Virus record (IMG/VR): IMGVR_UViG_3300017788_000075
Location: 1 to 37,648 of that record
Source of the DNA: a virus
Length of the DNA stretch: 37,648 nt
Strand: one strand, 5' to 3'
The notes below the pieces were generated by a model. That model searched no databases. It was not told the origin of the DNA and saw only the letters and a program-made list of their open reading frames with translations. The position numbers and the translations under genes were made by a program. Below, in pieces: positions 22,095 to 29,025 of this stretch (within the stretch, counting starts at the first letter, position 1; each line of letters begins with the position of its first letter).

Positions 22095-23527
22095 AGATCT
22101 ATTTTTCTAATGCCGAAAAGTCCTCTTTTCGCTCCCTTTTGATTACCTCACGTATTACCAAATTTGCTATTAATTTGACCCATTTTCAAATCCCCAAAAA
22201 GAAGGCTGTCAACCTTGAAGAGATGTTCAAGGGTGGAGAAATCATCGTTTATACGTCAGAAAATGACGAAGATGTAGCCCGATACGATGCTTTTATCCGA
22301 GAACATATCGACCACATCCATGCTGTCATTGGCAGGCCGGACTATGACGGGTCATGGATGCAGGAAAAGTACATCCCAGTTTGGAATGACCCCGAAGACC
22401 TAGAACGCTTGTCATGGCTGTGCCAGAAGTATGGGCGTGTAGCCATAAGCGACAAAGCCGTTACAGGCAAGACTGTGACTCGGATCAGAAACGCCATGTC
22501 TCGATGGAACGCCAAGTTGGTGGCTCTGTCATCCAAGCCAGAAACCCTTGAAAACATCGAGTGGGATTCTGCCATTGTCGGGTCATGGACTAGCGCGGTT
22601 CGTTATGGGGAAACACAGGTTTGGGATGGTCACGGCCTGCGCCGATACCCCGCCCAGCAAAAGGAGTCCTCTCGAAAGAAGCACCGGGGAGACATTATCC
22701 GTCTAGGTATTGATATCCAGGCCATTGACGAAGACGATAACGCCGAGGTGGCACGTCTGGCAATTATGTCTTGGAAGGCGTGGGAGTCAAAGAATTTTGG
22801 GGACTATGACCCTCCAAAAGACGACTCAAACGAGTTTTTGGGTCTATCAGAAATTGAGACAAATAGTAACTATATCGACCAAACACCAACTGTGCCAAAA
22901 GTGGTTTCTACAGGTACAAGTATTGATATATCAATACCTGTACCGCGGCACGAAAACGACAAAGTATTGCTACCAGTTATGGGCGTTGAATACGTTACTC
23001 CACAACTTGCAGAAAACCTAATGGAATCAGGGGAAAGTGAAGAGCTTGGAGTTGAAAAAACACCTACAATTCGGTACGAATCCAACCTTTTGAGACAGTG
23101 TAATAGTTGCTATCTAAGCTCTCGATGTCCTATATTCAGAGAAAATTCAGAATGCGGTTTTAAATTGCCTGTCGAGATCCGCACTAAAGACCAGTTACAG
23201 TCCGCCCTCCGGGCAATGATTGAGATGCAGGTAAGCCGAGTGCTGTTCGCTCGTTTTGCCGAAGAGCTGGAAGGACAAGGTCTTGACCCCAACCTGTCTA
23301 CCGAGGTGGAGAGGGTATTTTCCCTAGTCGAGAAGTTCAAAGACATTAGCGATAACCGGGACATGGTACGCCTAGAAGTAGAGGCCAGGGGGTCATCTGG
23401 GGTGCTTTCCCGAATCTTTGGATCACAGGTAGGTGAGTCGACCAAACAGCTCCCCAACGGGGGTTTTGACCGTAACCAGACTGACCGACTGTACACCGAC
23501 GTTTTAGATTTGGGAGAGGTTACTTGA
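22091..23527 (+). CDS. Large two-part phage protein, Cys-rich C-terminal domain
   Basis: A 478-residue protein. The N-terminal part (to about residue 235) is alpha-beta; IISDKA-type strands and WDSAIVGSWTSAVRYGETQV recall TIM-barrel enzymes of the tRNA-guanine transglycosylase type, but no catalytic signature is clear. A polar linker (about 240-310) contains the palindrome at 22913-22944. The C-terminal part has a cysteine cluster CNSCYLSSRCPIF plus CGF, then VEIRTKDQLQSALRAMIEMQ and VLSRIFG; I associate this arrangement with actinophage proteins of unsettled function, sometimes near terminase genes. ATGA couples it to the HAD-like gene. Its stop overlaps a TTGACA promoter box. Confidence 0.6.
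   Translation: MKIYFSNAEKSSFRSLLITSRITKFAINLTHFQIPKKKAVNLEEMFKGGEIIVYTSENDEDVARYDAFIREHIDHIHAVIGRPDYDGSWMQEKYIPVWNDPEDLERLSWLCQKYGRVAISDKAVTGKTVTRIRNAMSRWNAKLVALSSKPETLENIEWDSAIVGSWTSAVRYGETQVWDGHGLRRYPAQQKESSRKKHRGDIIRLGIDIQAIDEDDNAEVARLAIMSWKAWESKNFGDYDPPKDDSNEFLGLSEIETNSNYIDQTPTVPKVVSTGTSIDISIPVPRHENDKVLLPVMGVEYVTPQLAENLMESGESEELGVEKTPTIRYESNLLRQCNSCYLSSRCPIFRENSECGFKLPVEIRTKDQLQSALRAMIEMQVSRVLFARFAEELEGQGLDPNLSTEVERVFSLVEKFKDISDNRDMVRLEVEARGSSGVLSRIFGSQVGESTKQLPNGGFDRNQTDRLYTDVLDLGEVT
22913..22944. repeat. 32-bp near-perfect palindrome inside a gene
   Basis: The central 18 bases (22920-22937) are a perfect palindrome around TATA. The flanks GGTACA and TGTACC extend it to 32 bases with one mismatched pair (22919 against 22938). 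It encodes the TGTSIDISIPVP linker. Candidate roles are a repressor operator, an RNA hairpin affecting translation or a target for a dimeric DNA-binding protein. Confidence 0.75.
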
Positions 23528-23553
23528 CAAGTTTCGCTATATAGTGCTAAATT
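23524..23553 (+). promoter_or_regulatory. Strong sigma-A-type promoter
   Basis: A perfect -35 TTGACA (23524-23529), an 18-base spacer and -10 TAAATT (23548-23553) preceded by TGC, an extended -10. It overlaps the stop codon of the large upstream gene and would start transcription near 23560, about 26 bases before the ATG at 23586. This is the best promoter match in the window. Confidence 0.75.
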
Positions 23554-23585
23554 AGATAATAGTAACTATCGAAAGCGAGATCGGT

Positions 23586-23843
23586 ATGGCAGTGGACATG
23601 GCAGTTGCTTATGAACACTCAGTAATCCGGGATTTACAGCTTTCTTTGGAATACGCGCATACTGACAAGCGTGAACTCCGAGAAACCGTAAATGCTCTGG
23701 TTTCCAAACTTGCCAACGCAGAAAAAGTTATTAAAGCGGCCAATGGTTACTGTAGGGCAATGGAAGATGAAATTGAAGATCCGTCAGGACACATGACTTC
23801 TTTACTCCAAGCCCTCAGTGAATGGCATCGTAACAACAAGTAA
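23586..23843 (+). CDS. Coiled-coil hypothetical protein
   Basis: An 85-residue protein, largely one long amphipathic helix (DLQLSLEYAHTDKRELRETV and onward) likely to form a coiled-coil dimer. It ends with ALSEWHRNNK. No family recognised. It is the first gene behind the strong TTGACA promoter, so it probably is well expressed. The ribosome-binding site is a purine run GAAAGCGAGA. The 33-base spacer to the next gene carries AAGGAT. Confidence 0.65.
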   Translation: MAVDMAVAYEHSVIRDLQLSLEYAHTDKRELRETVNALVSKLANAEKVIKAANGYCRAMEDEIEDPSGHMTSLLQALSEWHRNNK

Positions 23844-23876
23844 TTTTTCACAATTTCAACACAATAAGGATCTGCA

Positions 23877-24233
23877 ATGGTAACAAGTGACGGCACTCGT
23901 GGCAACGCCTTTATCTTTGAACACTCAAATTTCAGTGATGGTTCAGAGATTGTTGTTGAAGCGTTCAATCTCATCAATGGAAAACGTCAGGCTGATTACA
24001 GCCATCCGTTGGATGACTACACCAAAGTACGAGATCTTTTTGAAGCCACTACCGGGATTTCCATCACCGTCGAGCAGGCCATCCTGTTCATGGTGTGTGT
24101 AAAGTTGGCTCGACTTCGCACCAATTTAGAAAAAGACGTGCTACACCGTGATTCACTTGTCGATGCCATTGGCTATCTAGGTTGTTTATCAATGTCAATA
24201 CAAAAGAAAACGGAACAACATGGAAACTCCTGA
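23877..24233 (+). CDS. DUF6378/MazG-like phage protein
   Basis: A 118-residue helical protein. VVEAFNLINGKRQADYSHPL followed by FEATTGISITVEQAILFMVCVKLARL and DSLVDAIGYLGCL matches a frequent phage family (DUF6378-like): a helix with GxRxxxYGHP, a VxxxMxxLKLAR helix and a DxxxDxxGY helix. The last two features resemble all-alpha NTP pyrophosphohydrolases of the MazG type, which suggests a nucleotide-pool role, but the family is not characterised to my knowledge. In this copy YGHP reads YSHP. It overlaps the first WhiB-like gene by 14 bases. Confidence 0.7.
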   Translation: MVTSDGTRGNAFIFEHSNFSDGSEIVVEAFNLINGKRQADYSHPLDDYTKVRDLFEATTGISITVEQAILFMVCVKLARLRTNLEKDVLHRDSLVDAIGYLGCLSMSIQKKTEQHGNS

Positions 24234-24642
24234 ATGGGTACCTAAAGCCAAATGTCGAAGACTTCACGGAGACTTTTGGTTTCCACCCGAAGATGTTGAA
24301 GATCAACAACCCTACTATGACATTGCTCGAGCTGTTTGTGCATCATGCCCGGTATGGCAACAGTGTCTTGAAGCCGGGAAAAAAGAGATTTGGGGTATGT
24401 GGGGAGGATTGACCCCAAAAGAGCGTATTCCATTTAAAATCCCACAAAAAATAAAACATCTGGCTGAAACAGGAACGTTTGTTCGCTTTCGACAAAGTTC
24501 TACCAATAAAAAGTGTGCACAAGCCCACAAAGAGGCGTGTGACACACCATACGATCTTAGCCTTGTCCCGGGCTTAGGGCAAAGCTACAAACTTAAAAAA
24601 GTTCATTTCGCGTTGTTCAACTCACTTGGTACGGTAAAATAG
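24220..24642 (+). CDS. whiB: WhiB-like Fe-S regulator with C-terminal extension
   Basis: A 140-residue member of the actinobacterial WhiB-like family. The four cluster ligands are AKCRR (first cysteine) and VCASCPVWQQC (C-x2-C-x5-C). GMWGGLTPKER is the G[VI]WGG turn and start of the basic region. These proteins bind a 4Fe-4S cluster and the sigma-A region 4 to regulate promoters. About 70 extra residues follow the WGG turn, with a basic helix, two more cysteines (KKCAQAHKEAC) and a lysine-rich end. Typical WhiB proteins end soon after the turn, so this extension is unusual. The gene is followed at once by an intrinsic terminator. Confidence 0.88.
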   Translation: METPEWVPKAKCRRLHGDFWFPPEDVEDQQPYYDIARAVCASCPVWQQCLEAGKKEIWGMWGGLTPKERIPFKIPQKIKHLAETGTFVRFRQSSTNKKCAQAHKEACDTPYDLSLVPGLGQSYKLKKVHFALFNSLGTVK

Positions 24643-24646
24643 ATAC

Positions 24647-24685
24647 AGGCTCAACACAGCATCTTGCTTTGTTTGAGCCTTTTTT
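24647..24685 (+). terminator. Intrinsic terminator after first WhiB-like gene
   Basis: AGGCTCAA (24647-24654) pairs with TTGAGCCT (24673-24680), and the stem is followed by an unbroken T-run to 24685. This is the clearest rho-independent terminator in the window and ends the unit that begins at the 23524 promoter. Confidence 0.85.
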
Positions 24686-24708
24686 ATTAACCGAACAAAG
24701 GAGACAGA

Positions 24709-25245
24709 GTGTTCAAAGTTCCTGCGGTGCTCGCCCTGATGATCACCAACCTCGTGGTTGCGGTGGTCTATGGGGTGACCCAGCCAACAGAATCAGAACA
24801 AAGTGTAATACCAGCGGTTATCACTACTACAACTATTGCAGTAGAGCCCACCATCCCCCCTACCACCACCACCACCACCCTTCCAGAGGAAGAATACGTT
24901 GGGAACGAATCTGACCAGCGATGCCCTAGGTGGGAGCCTTACTTCAAAAAGTATGGTTTGCCCCCCAAAAAGTTCTCCTACATCTCATGGAGGGAATCCC
25001 GGTGCAGAATCAAGGCAATCAACGCCAAATGGGATGATAAAGGCAACATTGTGTGGACTCTCAACAAAAATGGGTCGTACGACTCCGGCCTGCTCCAAAT
25101 CAACTCGTCGTGGAAGACCGTCACCAAGAACATCTGCGGTGGGGGCATCGAGCTACTGCTCACTCTGGACTGCAACCTTCGAGTTGCCAAGTACCTTTAC
25201 GACAATGGGGGTCTTGGGCACTGGAAAGCAACCTCTGGCTCGTAA
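24709..25245 (+). CDS. Secreted lysozyme/transglycosylase-like enzyme
   Basis: A 178-residue protein from GTG, preceded by AAAGGAGACAGA. Residues 1-22 (FKVPAVLALMITNLVVAVVY) form a signal peptide or membrane anchor. A threonine-proline spacer follows to about residue 62. The catalytic domain (about 70-175) has YISWRESRC with the candidate catalytic glutamate (about residue 96) and YDSGLLQINSSW (about 124-135), the GLxQIN motif of soluble lytic transglycosylases and related lysozyme folds. It would cut peptidoglycan during lysis or act on the wall at entry. No holin is obvious nearby. The gene stands just after a terminator. Confidence 0.8.
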   Translation: MFKVPAVLALMITNLVVAVVYGVTQPTESEQSVIPAVITTTTIAVEPTIPPTTTTTTLPEEEYVGNESDQRCPRWEPYFKKYGLPPKKFSYISWRESRCRIKAINAKWDDKGNIVWTLNKNGSYDSGLLQINSSWKTVTKNICGGGIELLLTLDCNLRVAKYLYDNGGLGHWKATSGS

Positions 25246-25265
25246 GTTCGACTAGACTGGCAGTT

Positions 25266-25469
25266 ATGCCAGCCACGACCTACCACTGCGAACGATGTGG
25301 GGAAAAGATCATTCTGCACATCAAACCCTCTGAACCCCCCATGCACCCCTGTGGGGGAAGTTCGCACAAAGACAAGTGGCTACCACTGACTCCGGTTGTC
25401 AAAGGCGGAAAGAAGCCGTATGCTGACGACAAGGAGAACCAAGATGGAGAAACAGCCCCTAAAGCTTGA
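25266..25469 (+). CDS. Small zinc-ribbon protein
   Basis: A 67-residue protein with YHCERCGEKI near the N-terminus and a second ligand group around MHPCGG; only three cysteines are clear, with histidines H18 and H27 region possibly completing the site. The C-terminus is lysine and glutamate rich. The ATG at 25266 is 18 bases after the lysozyme stop. The last 26 bases overlap the next gene. Unrecognised. Confidence 0.6.
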   Translation: MPATTYHCERCGEKIILHIKPSEPPMHPCGGSSHKDKWLPLTPVVKGGKKPYADDKENQDGETAPKA

Positions 25470-25782
25470 TGACACATGGGTAGACACTGTGGTGTCCGAA
25501 GGGACACTGCGAACAGTCGACTTGATCGTTCGTTGCTCAGACGTGCTTTTGCACTCGAATGAGCGCAACAAGATCTACTACAACGATGTTGTTTTGTCTG
25601 AGTGGTCTGATGTGTTCAGCAAACTCAGCCTTGAAGATTTGACCGACGAAGATCTACAAGACCAGTACGACCTGGCTCAGTATCTTTTTGCGGTACTGGA
25701 TGTGATTGCCCCGGATGGTTGTTCTTTTACTACAACAGACAGCGACGGAGCACTATTTGGATTTTGGAGGATTAATGAGTGA
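25444..25782 (+). CDS. Acidic hypothetical protein
   Basis: A 112-residue acidic protein, probably alpha-beta (LRTVDLIVRCSDVLLHSNER, then LTDEDLQDQYDLAQYLFAVL). AAGGAGAACCAAG supports ATG 25444 rather than the upstream in-frame ATG at 25396. It overlaps the second WhiB-like gene by eight bases, so the two are translationally coupled and may be expressed in fixed ratio. No family recognised. Confidence 0.62.
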   Translation: MEKQPLKLDDTWVDTVVSEGTLRTVDLIVRCSDVLLHSNERNKIYYNDVVLSEWSDVFSKLSLEDLTDEDLQDQYDLAQYLFAVLDVIAPDGCSFTTTDSDGALFGFWRINE

Positions 25783-26059
25783 CGATTACGTTTATGACGC
25801 TCTAACCCTTATCGAGCGTGATGACCCACAATGGAGACAACACGCCAAATGCAGGTCATCAAGTCCATCACTGTTTATTCTTGAACGCGGGGAAGATCAC
25901 AAGTCAGCGATACAAGTGTGCAACTCATGTCCGGTCAAAGACCCATGTCTTAGATTTGCGCTTGACAATGACGAGGTTGGTATCTGGGGCGGTACATCAC
26001 ACAAACAACGCAGGCGTATGAAGCGTGTTGCAAAATCCAATAGTGAAATGGTAGCGTGA
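25775..26059 (+). CDS. whiB: WhiB-like Fe-S regulator, compact form
   Basis: A 94-residue protein of usual WhiB size. AKCRS supplies the first cysteine and VCNSCPVKDPC the other three (C-x2-C-x5-C). VGIWGGTSHKQRRRMKR is the canonical G-I-W-G-G turn and basic DNA-binding segment. It starts at ATG 25775 with TGGAGGATTA upstream. It is only about 1.1 kb from the first WhiB-like gene but differs strongly in the loop between first and second cysteine and lacks the long tail, so the two are diverged paralogues or independent acquisitions. Both point to an actinobacterial host. Confidence 0.9.
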   Translation: MSDDYVYDALTLIERDDPQWRQHAKCRSSSPSLFILERGEDHKSAIQVCNSCPVKDPCLRFALDNDEVGIWGGTSHKQRRRMKRVAKSNSEMVA

Positions 26060-26385
26060 CCAACATGGCAAAATGGAATGAAAACCCCAACCGAATAGAA
26101 GAAAATAACACGCAAATAATCACGTCTATCGTGAACTCATTGACCAATGGAGTAGATCCCCGGCTGTGTATTTCGTTCATGGCAAAAGATTTGCGGTATG
26201 AACTAACCCACAACGAGAACCTGTCCACTAAAGAGATGCGTAAGTGGTGGCTCGAGCGTTCAGACGCTGAGATCGAATCCATCGGATACTACGTTCTTGC
26301 CGGAGATGACATTTGGAGAGCATTTCTTCAAGAAGTGTCACACTCAATGGAGATCGTGCGTAAAGAGATTGAGGAGGGAAGGTGA
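26056..26385 (+). CDS. Helical hypothetical protein
   Basis: A protein of 109 residues from GTG 26056 (GTGA overlap) or 106 from ATG 26065. It is helical, acidic, with ITSIVNSLTNGVDPRLCISF and MRKWWLERSDAEIESIGYYV. No family recognised. It overlaps the following gene by four bases (GTGA), continuing a chain of coupled genes after the compact WhiB-like gene. Confidence 0.6.
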   Translation: MTNMAKWNENPNRIEENNTQIITSIVNSLTNGVDPRLCISFMAKDLRYELTHNENLSTKEMRKWWLERSDAEIESIGYYVLAGDDIWRAFLQEVSHSMEIVRKEIEEGR

Positions 26386-26600
26386 AGACCAAACCGAAGT
26401 TTGTAACGCGCAAGTACGCCCGCGCTTTCATGGCCAAGTGGCGTACGGCTTACATAGAAGATTTGCTCAGGGACGGAGGCGAGTGGATTTGCGAGGACAA
26501 CCACAAGACCGTTAAACAGGTGGACAAGTGTCCGTATTGCACAGAGTATTACCGTCGCATTGATGAGTTACTCACTTACCAAAGCAAGTTAATAAGATGA
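26382..26600 (+). CDS. Small basic zinc-finger-like protein
   Basis: A 72-residue protein from GTG in a GTGA overlap, preceded by GAGGGAAG. The first half is basic and aromatic (KYARAFMAKWRTAYIEDLL); the second has WICEDNH and KCPYC, which could coordinate zinc as C-H-C-C. It overlaps the following 23-residue membrane peptide as ATGA. Nucleic-acid binding is a guess. Confidence 0.58.
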   Translation: MKTKPKFVTRKYARAFMAKWRTAYIEDLLRDGGEWICEDNHKTVKQVDKCPYCTEYYRRIDELLTYQSKLIR

Positions 26601-26668
26601 CGTTGTTTTACTACTTCTTCGTCACTACGATGCTCACACTTATTTATTTCAACGTACAAGGAGATTGA
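26597..26668 (+). CDS. Tiny membrane peptide (23 aa)
   Basis: MTLFYYFFVTTMLTLIYFNV then three more residues: almost wholly hydrophobic and aromatic, long enough for one membrane span. It begins in an ATGA overlap with the zinc-finger-like gene and contains the AAGGAG site of the next gene near its 3' end. The overlap and continuous hydrophobicity suggest it is translated, but its size leaves doubt. Confidence 0.45.
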   Translation: MTLFYYFFVTTMLTLIYFNVQGD

Positions 26669-26669
26669 C

Positions 26670-27065
26670 ATGGGTGCTGATTTCAACTTTTCCATCAACG
26701 AACTTCAGGTGACTGAGGTTCAGGCCAAGAAGAACGCACAAAAACTCGTCAATGATGACAACTTTGAAAAGACACTCAACACTTTGGCAAGTGAGTTCTA
26801 TCTGTTTGATGACCCGGATCGAGAAATCTTGCCACGAGATGTTCTGTTTTTCCTCAACAGTTGTGTTGAAACCGTCTACGACGAAAAGCGTCGTGACTCC
26901 GGCAGATACAAGTTTGCGAATGGCATGACCATCGCACTTACCGGGGGAGAATCATGGGGAGATGATCCAACTGACTCATTTCAAGCTTTCACGGTGTGCG
27001 AACGCCTTAACATCACTTTAAAAGATCTTGGTAAAAAACTCAAGAAAAAGAAAGTCAAAAAGTAA
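26670..27065 (+). CDS. Hypothetical protein with lysine-rich tail
   Basis: A 131-residue alpha-beta protein that I cannot assign. The centre (YKFANGMTIALTGGESWGDD) looks like a beta-hairpin followed by an acidic loop, and the end is KKLKKKKVKK. AAGGAGATTGAC gives a strong ribosome-binding site. It ends as TAATG with the next gene. The GESWGDDPTDSFQAF segment resembles recurring phage hypothetical proteins, but I cannot name a family. Confidence 0.6.
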   Translation: MGADFNFSINELQVTEVQAKKNAQKLVNDDNFEKTLNTLASEFYLFDDPDREILPRDVLFFLNSCVETVYDEKRRDSGRYKFANGMTIALTGGESWGDDPTDSFQAFTVCERLNITLKDLGKKLKKKKVKK

Positions 27066-27670
27066 TGGGAGCAATGCAAATCTATTCCATGCTTGGTGAG
27101 TATTACGCCTGGCTGGAAAACGGTGAGTTGAACGAGCCCCCCATGACACTCGAAGACATTATGGAGTGGCATCTCACGGCCAATCACTATCCGCGTGTTG
27201 ACCCAGTTTTTGTCAAGCCCTGCATTGACGCGATAACCCTTATCTCTAAAGGGAGCGACCCGGACACTACGCTTATCGAGCTACCAAATGAAACACTGTA
27301 TGATGTTTTCCCTGCCCCGGTGACAGCCAGAACACTGTGTGATGCTTTCAACCTTGAGGCATTTTTGGAGTTTCATCACGACTGGCATAACGTGCCTAAC
27401 GCACGAATCTCTGTCCGGCACCAAGATCCACAAGAATCGCATGGTATGACCCAAGTTCCACAATGCACGTCAAGACATCTCATCAACCTGATCGATGGCC
27501 GGATAATGACTATTACGCTTACAGACGAGGGCATTGTGTTCGATGTGTATGAGCGTGGTGATAACGATCCATTCACTCGAGCCATGACCTATGATGAATG
27601 GGCTGACTGGGTACAAGACACCGACCCTAAAAATGGAGGAGAACTATCTGTGAAGGATACGGAAGTATGA
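27065..27670 (+). CDS. Hypothetical protein
   Basis: A 201-residue acidic protein with no recognised domain. The first third is helical (IYSMLGEYYAWLENGELNEP). The last third has paired strands (RIMTITLTDEGIVFDVYERG) and a helix with MTYDEWADWV. It starts as TAATG and ends as ATGA, so it is coupled on both sides. ATG 27074 is an alternative start three codons in. Confidence 0.6.
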   Translation: MGAMQIYSMLGEYYAWLENGELNEPPMTLEDIMEWHLTANHYPRVDPVFVKPCIDAITLISKGSDPDTTLIELPNETLYDVFPAPVTARTLCDAFNLEAFLEFHHDWHNVPNARISVRHQDPQESHGMTQVPQCTSRHLINLIDGRIMTITLTDEGIVFDVYERGDNDPFTRAMTYDEWADWVQDTDPKNGGELSVKDTEV

Positions 27671-27864
27671 TCACACCGACATTTGAGAACCTCGACCCAG
27701 AAACCTTTGATAAATACATTAACCGGGCAACTGATGAACTTGTTGCGTCTGTACGCCTTCCCCTGTCCGAAGAAGTCTGGGAAACCGACAAGTACGCTGA
27801 CATGATCTACGACAAGGCCAAAGAACTGTACGAAGAGGAGCACAATGTCGACAGCCGGAAGTGA
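27667..27864 (+). CDS. Small acidic helical protein
   Basis: A 65-residue acidic protein, mostly helical (ETFDKYINRATDELVASVRL, then KYADMIYDKAKELYEEEHN). ATGA couples it to the gene before, and its last 20 bases overlap the next gene, whose GAAGAGGAG ribosome-binding site lies inside it. No function can be read. Confidence 0.58.
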   Translation: MITPTFENLDPETFDKYINRATDELVASVRLPLSEEVWETDKYADMIYDKAKELYEEEHNVDSRK

Positions 27865-28087
27865 CCTGACCTATGAAGAGTTTCTTGAAAAGGTGGATCG
27901 CAACCATCTGACACTGGGTTCTGAATGGCGGTATGGGCAAACCTATTTCAACACCCTGTCCTCGATGCGCCCCCGACTGGCCGAGGCGATTCGCGGCACT
28001 ATCCACGATCCATTTCACCGCGATAGTGTGTCAACCACAACGCACGATTACGTCTATCGACTCTGGATGGAAGATAAAAAAGACTAA
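27845..28087 (+). CDS. Small hypothetical protein, last gene before structured spacer
   Basis: An 80-residue protein with EFLEKVDRNHLTLGSEWRYG and LAEAIRGTIHDPFHRD. LRxGQxxFNxLxxxRPxLAExIRGTxxDPF is a pattern I have seen in phage hypothetical proteins of this size, but the family has no known function. The stop codon is part of the first hairpin of the structured spacer that closes this unit. Confidence 0.62.
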   Translation: MSTAGSDLTYEEFLEKVDRNHLTLGSEWRYGQTYFNTLSSMRPRLAEAIRGTIHDPFHRDSVSTTTHDYVYRLWMEDKKD

Positions 28088-28158
28088 CTACTCCTTGAGT
28101 TAGTCGCCCGGGGGCGTTGCCTGCTCTCTTTGGTTGGGAGGGAGTCAATGCCTCCGGG
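28082..28158 (+). terminator. Double stem-loop closing the operon
   Basis: GACTAACT (28082-28089) pairs perfectly with AGTTAGTC (28098-28105) and includes the stop codon. A second stem joins CCCGGGGGC (28107-28115) with GCCTCCGGG (28150-28158), nine pairs with one wobble, enclosing a further CTCTC/GGGAG helix. There is no T-run, so factor-dependent or U-less termination is supposed. A promoter follows directly. Confidence 0.5.
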
Positions 28159-28187
28159 TTGTAAATGTCACACCCCCCTGCTATTGT
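28159..28187 (+). promoter_or_regulatory. Promoter of right-arm unit 1
   Basis: TTGTAA (28159-28164), a 17-base spacer and TATTGT (28182-28187) preceded by TGC. Transcription would start near 28194, leaving a short leader with CAAGGGAGACAAC before ATG 28224. The spacer contains TGTCACACC, which also occurs in the first origin iteron. Confidence 0.6.
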
Positions 28188-28223
28188 GCGTAGTACCAGT
28201 AATCACACAACAAGGGAGACAAC

Positions 28224-28610
28224 ATGACACAGCAACCGTTATCCACCAGTTCAAGAAGAGAGACATTCAGATCGACCAGCAAAACTGGTGACGGTGTTGA
28301 ACTCTCAGTGCACAGTCTCACGCCAGAGGACATTGGCGTTGACATTCAGAATCACGAAAACTTCAGCACGTTGGCAATCGACTTCGGAAACGTCACGGTG
28401 AGTTGCGTCATCAAAGGAGATCACCAGGCAACCACAGTTGATGGCCAACTATGCATTGCAAATCTCGAAGTGATTGACAAACTCATCAACAAGCTCGTTG
28501 ACGTAGAACTTGACCTGCGCTTGAAACTGAAAAAACTTGAGCGTGACAAGTCTCGAAAACAATGGCAACTCGAAGCCCCGGAACTCGTCAGCATTGAGAG
28601 CCCACAATGA
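28224..28610 (+). CDS. Hypothetical protein, right-arm unit 1
   Basis: A 128-residue protein with a serine-threonine-rich start, a beta-rich middle (FSTLAIDFGNVTVSCVIKGD) and a basic helical end with KLVDVELDLRLKLKKLERDK, probably a coiled coil. No family recognised. It has an AAGGGAGA ribosome-binding site and its own promoter, and is coupled to the next gene by ATGA. From here on the DNA is visibly more G+C rich than to the left. Confidence 0.62.
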   Translation: MTQQPLSTSSRRETFRSTSKTGDGVELSVHSLTPEDIGVDIQNHENFSTLAIDFGNVTVSCVIKGDHQATTVDGQLCIANLEVIDKLINKLVDVELDLRLKLKKLERDKSRKQWQLEAPELVSIESPQ

Positions 28611-28801
28611 TTGACGATGCCATCTCCATCGGTACTCACGTTGCCAAGATCTTCAAGCAACTGCTCGATGCCCAGAACTGCCATGACTGCGGGACATTCG
28701 TGCCGGAGGGACTGGGGCACTATCCCAACCCGGAACGGTACATTCGAGTCTGCTCGAAATGCCTGCCCAAATACGTCCCCACCAGTGTTGGTTCTGATTG
28801 A
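28607..28801 (+). CDS. Small zinc-finger protein
   Basis: A 64-residue protein. A helix (AISIGTHVAKIFKQLLDAQ) is followed by NCHDCGTFV and VCSKCLPK, two CxxC pairs that would bind one zinc. The spacing of about 24 residues between pairs fits a treble-clef or zinc-ribbon finger. It starts in an ATGA overlap. Function unknown. Confidence 0.65.
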   Translation: MIDDAISIGTHVAKIFKQLLDAQNCHDCGTFVPEGLGHYPNPERYIRVCSKCLPKYVPTSVGSD

Positions 28802-28816
28802 CCAGCCCGATACAGT
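28788..28816 (+). promoter_or_regulatory. Possible promoter of right-arm unit 2
   Basis: TTGGTT (28788-28793), 17 bases, TACAGT (28811-28816), followed by CACCTACAAGGAGGGACA before ATG 28840. The boxes are imperfect; the call leans on position between two units and on the repeated layout in this arm. Confidence 0.35.
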
Positions 28817-28839
28817 GAACACACCTACAAGGAGGGACA

Positions 28840-29025
28840 ATGCCAGAAGCACATCAACTACCCGATGATCCAAACACTTTAGTGTGGGCATCATTCATCA
28901 CGCGAGAAGCGGTTGAAAACTGGTCAGAAGGACAGATCAACGCATTACGCGAGGCTCTTGATCGCATGGTGCAAGTGACATTCGAAGACTTCGAAAACTT
29001 CCGCATCGTTCTGGAGGAAAAGTGA
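28840..29025 (+). CDS. Small acidic hypothetical protein
   Basis: A 61-residue acidic protein, mainly helical (FITREAVENWSEGQINALREAL), with a strong AAGGAGG ribosome-binding site. No family recognised. It ends one base into the next start (TGATG), so the two are coupled. Confidence 0.6.
   Translation: MPEAHQLPDDPNTLVWASFITREAVENWSEGQINALREALDRMVQVTFEDFENFRIVLEEK

Noticed and set aside
28088-28223. tRNA or tmRNA gene in the spacer
   Set aside because: Two stems are present but no T-loop sequence, anticodon arm or CCA-type acceptor could be fitted.
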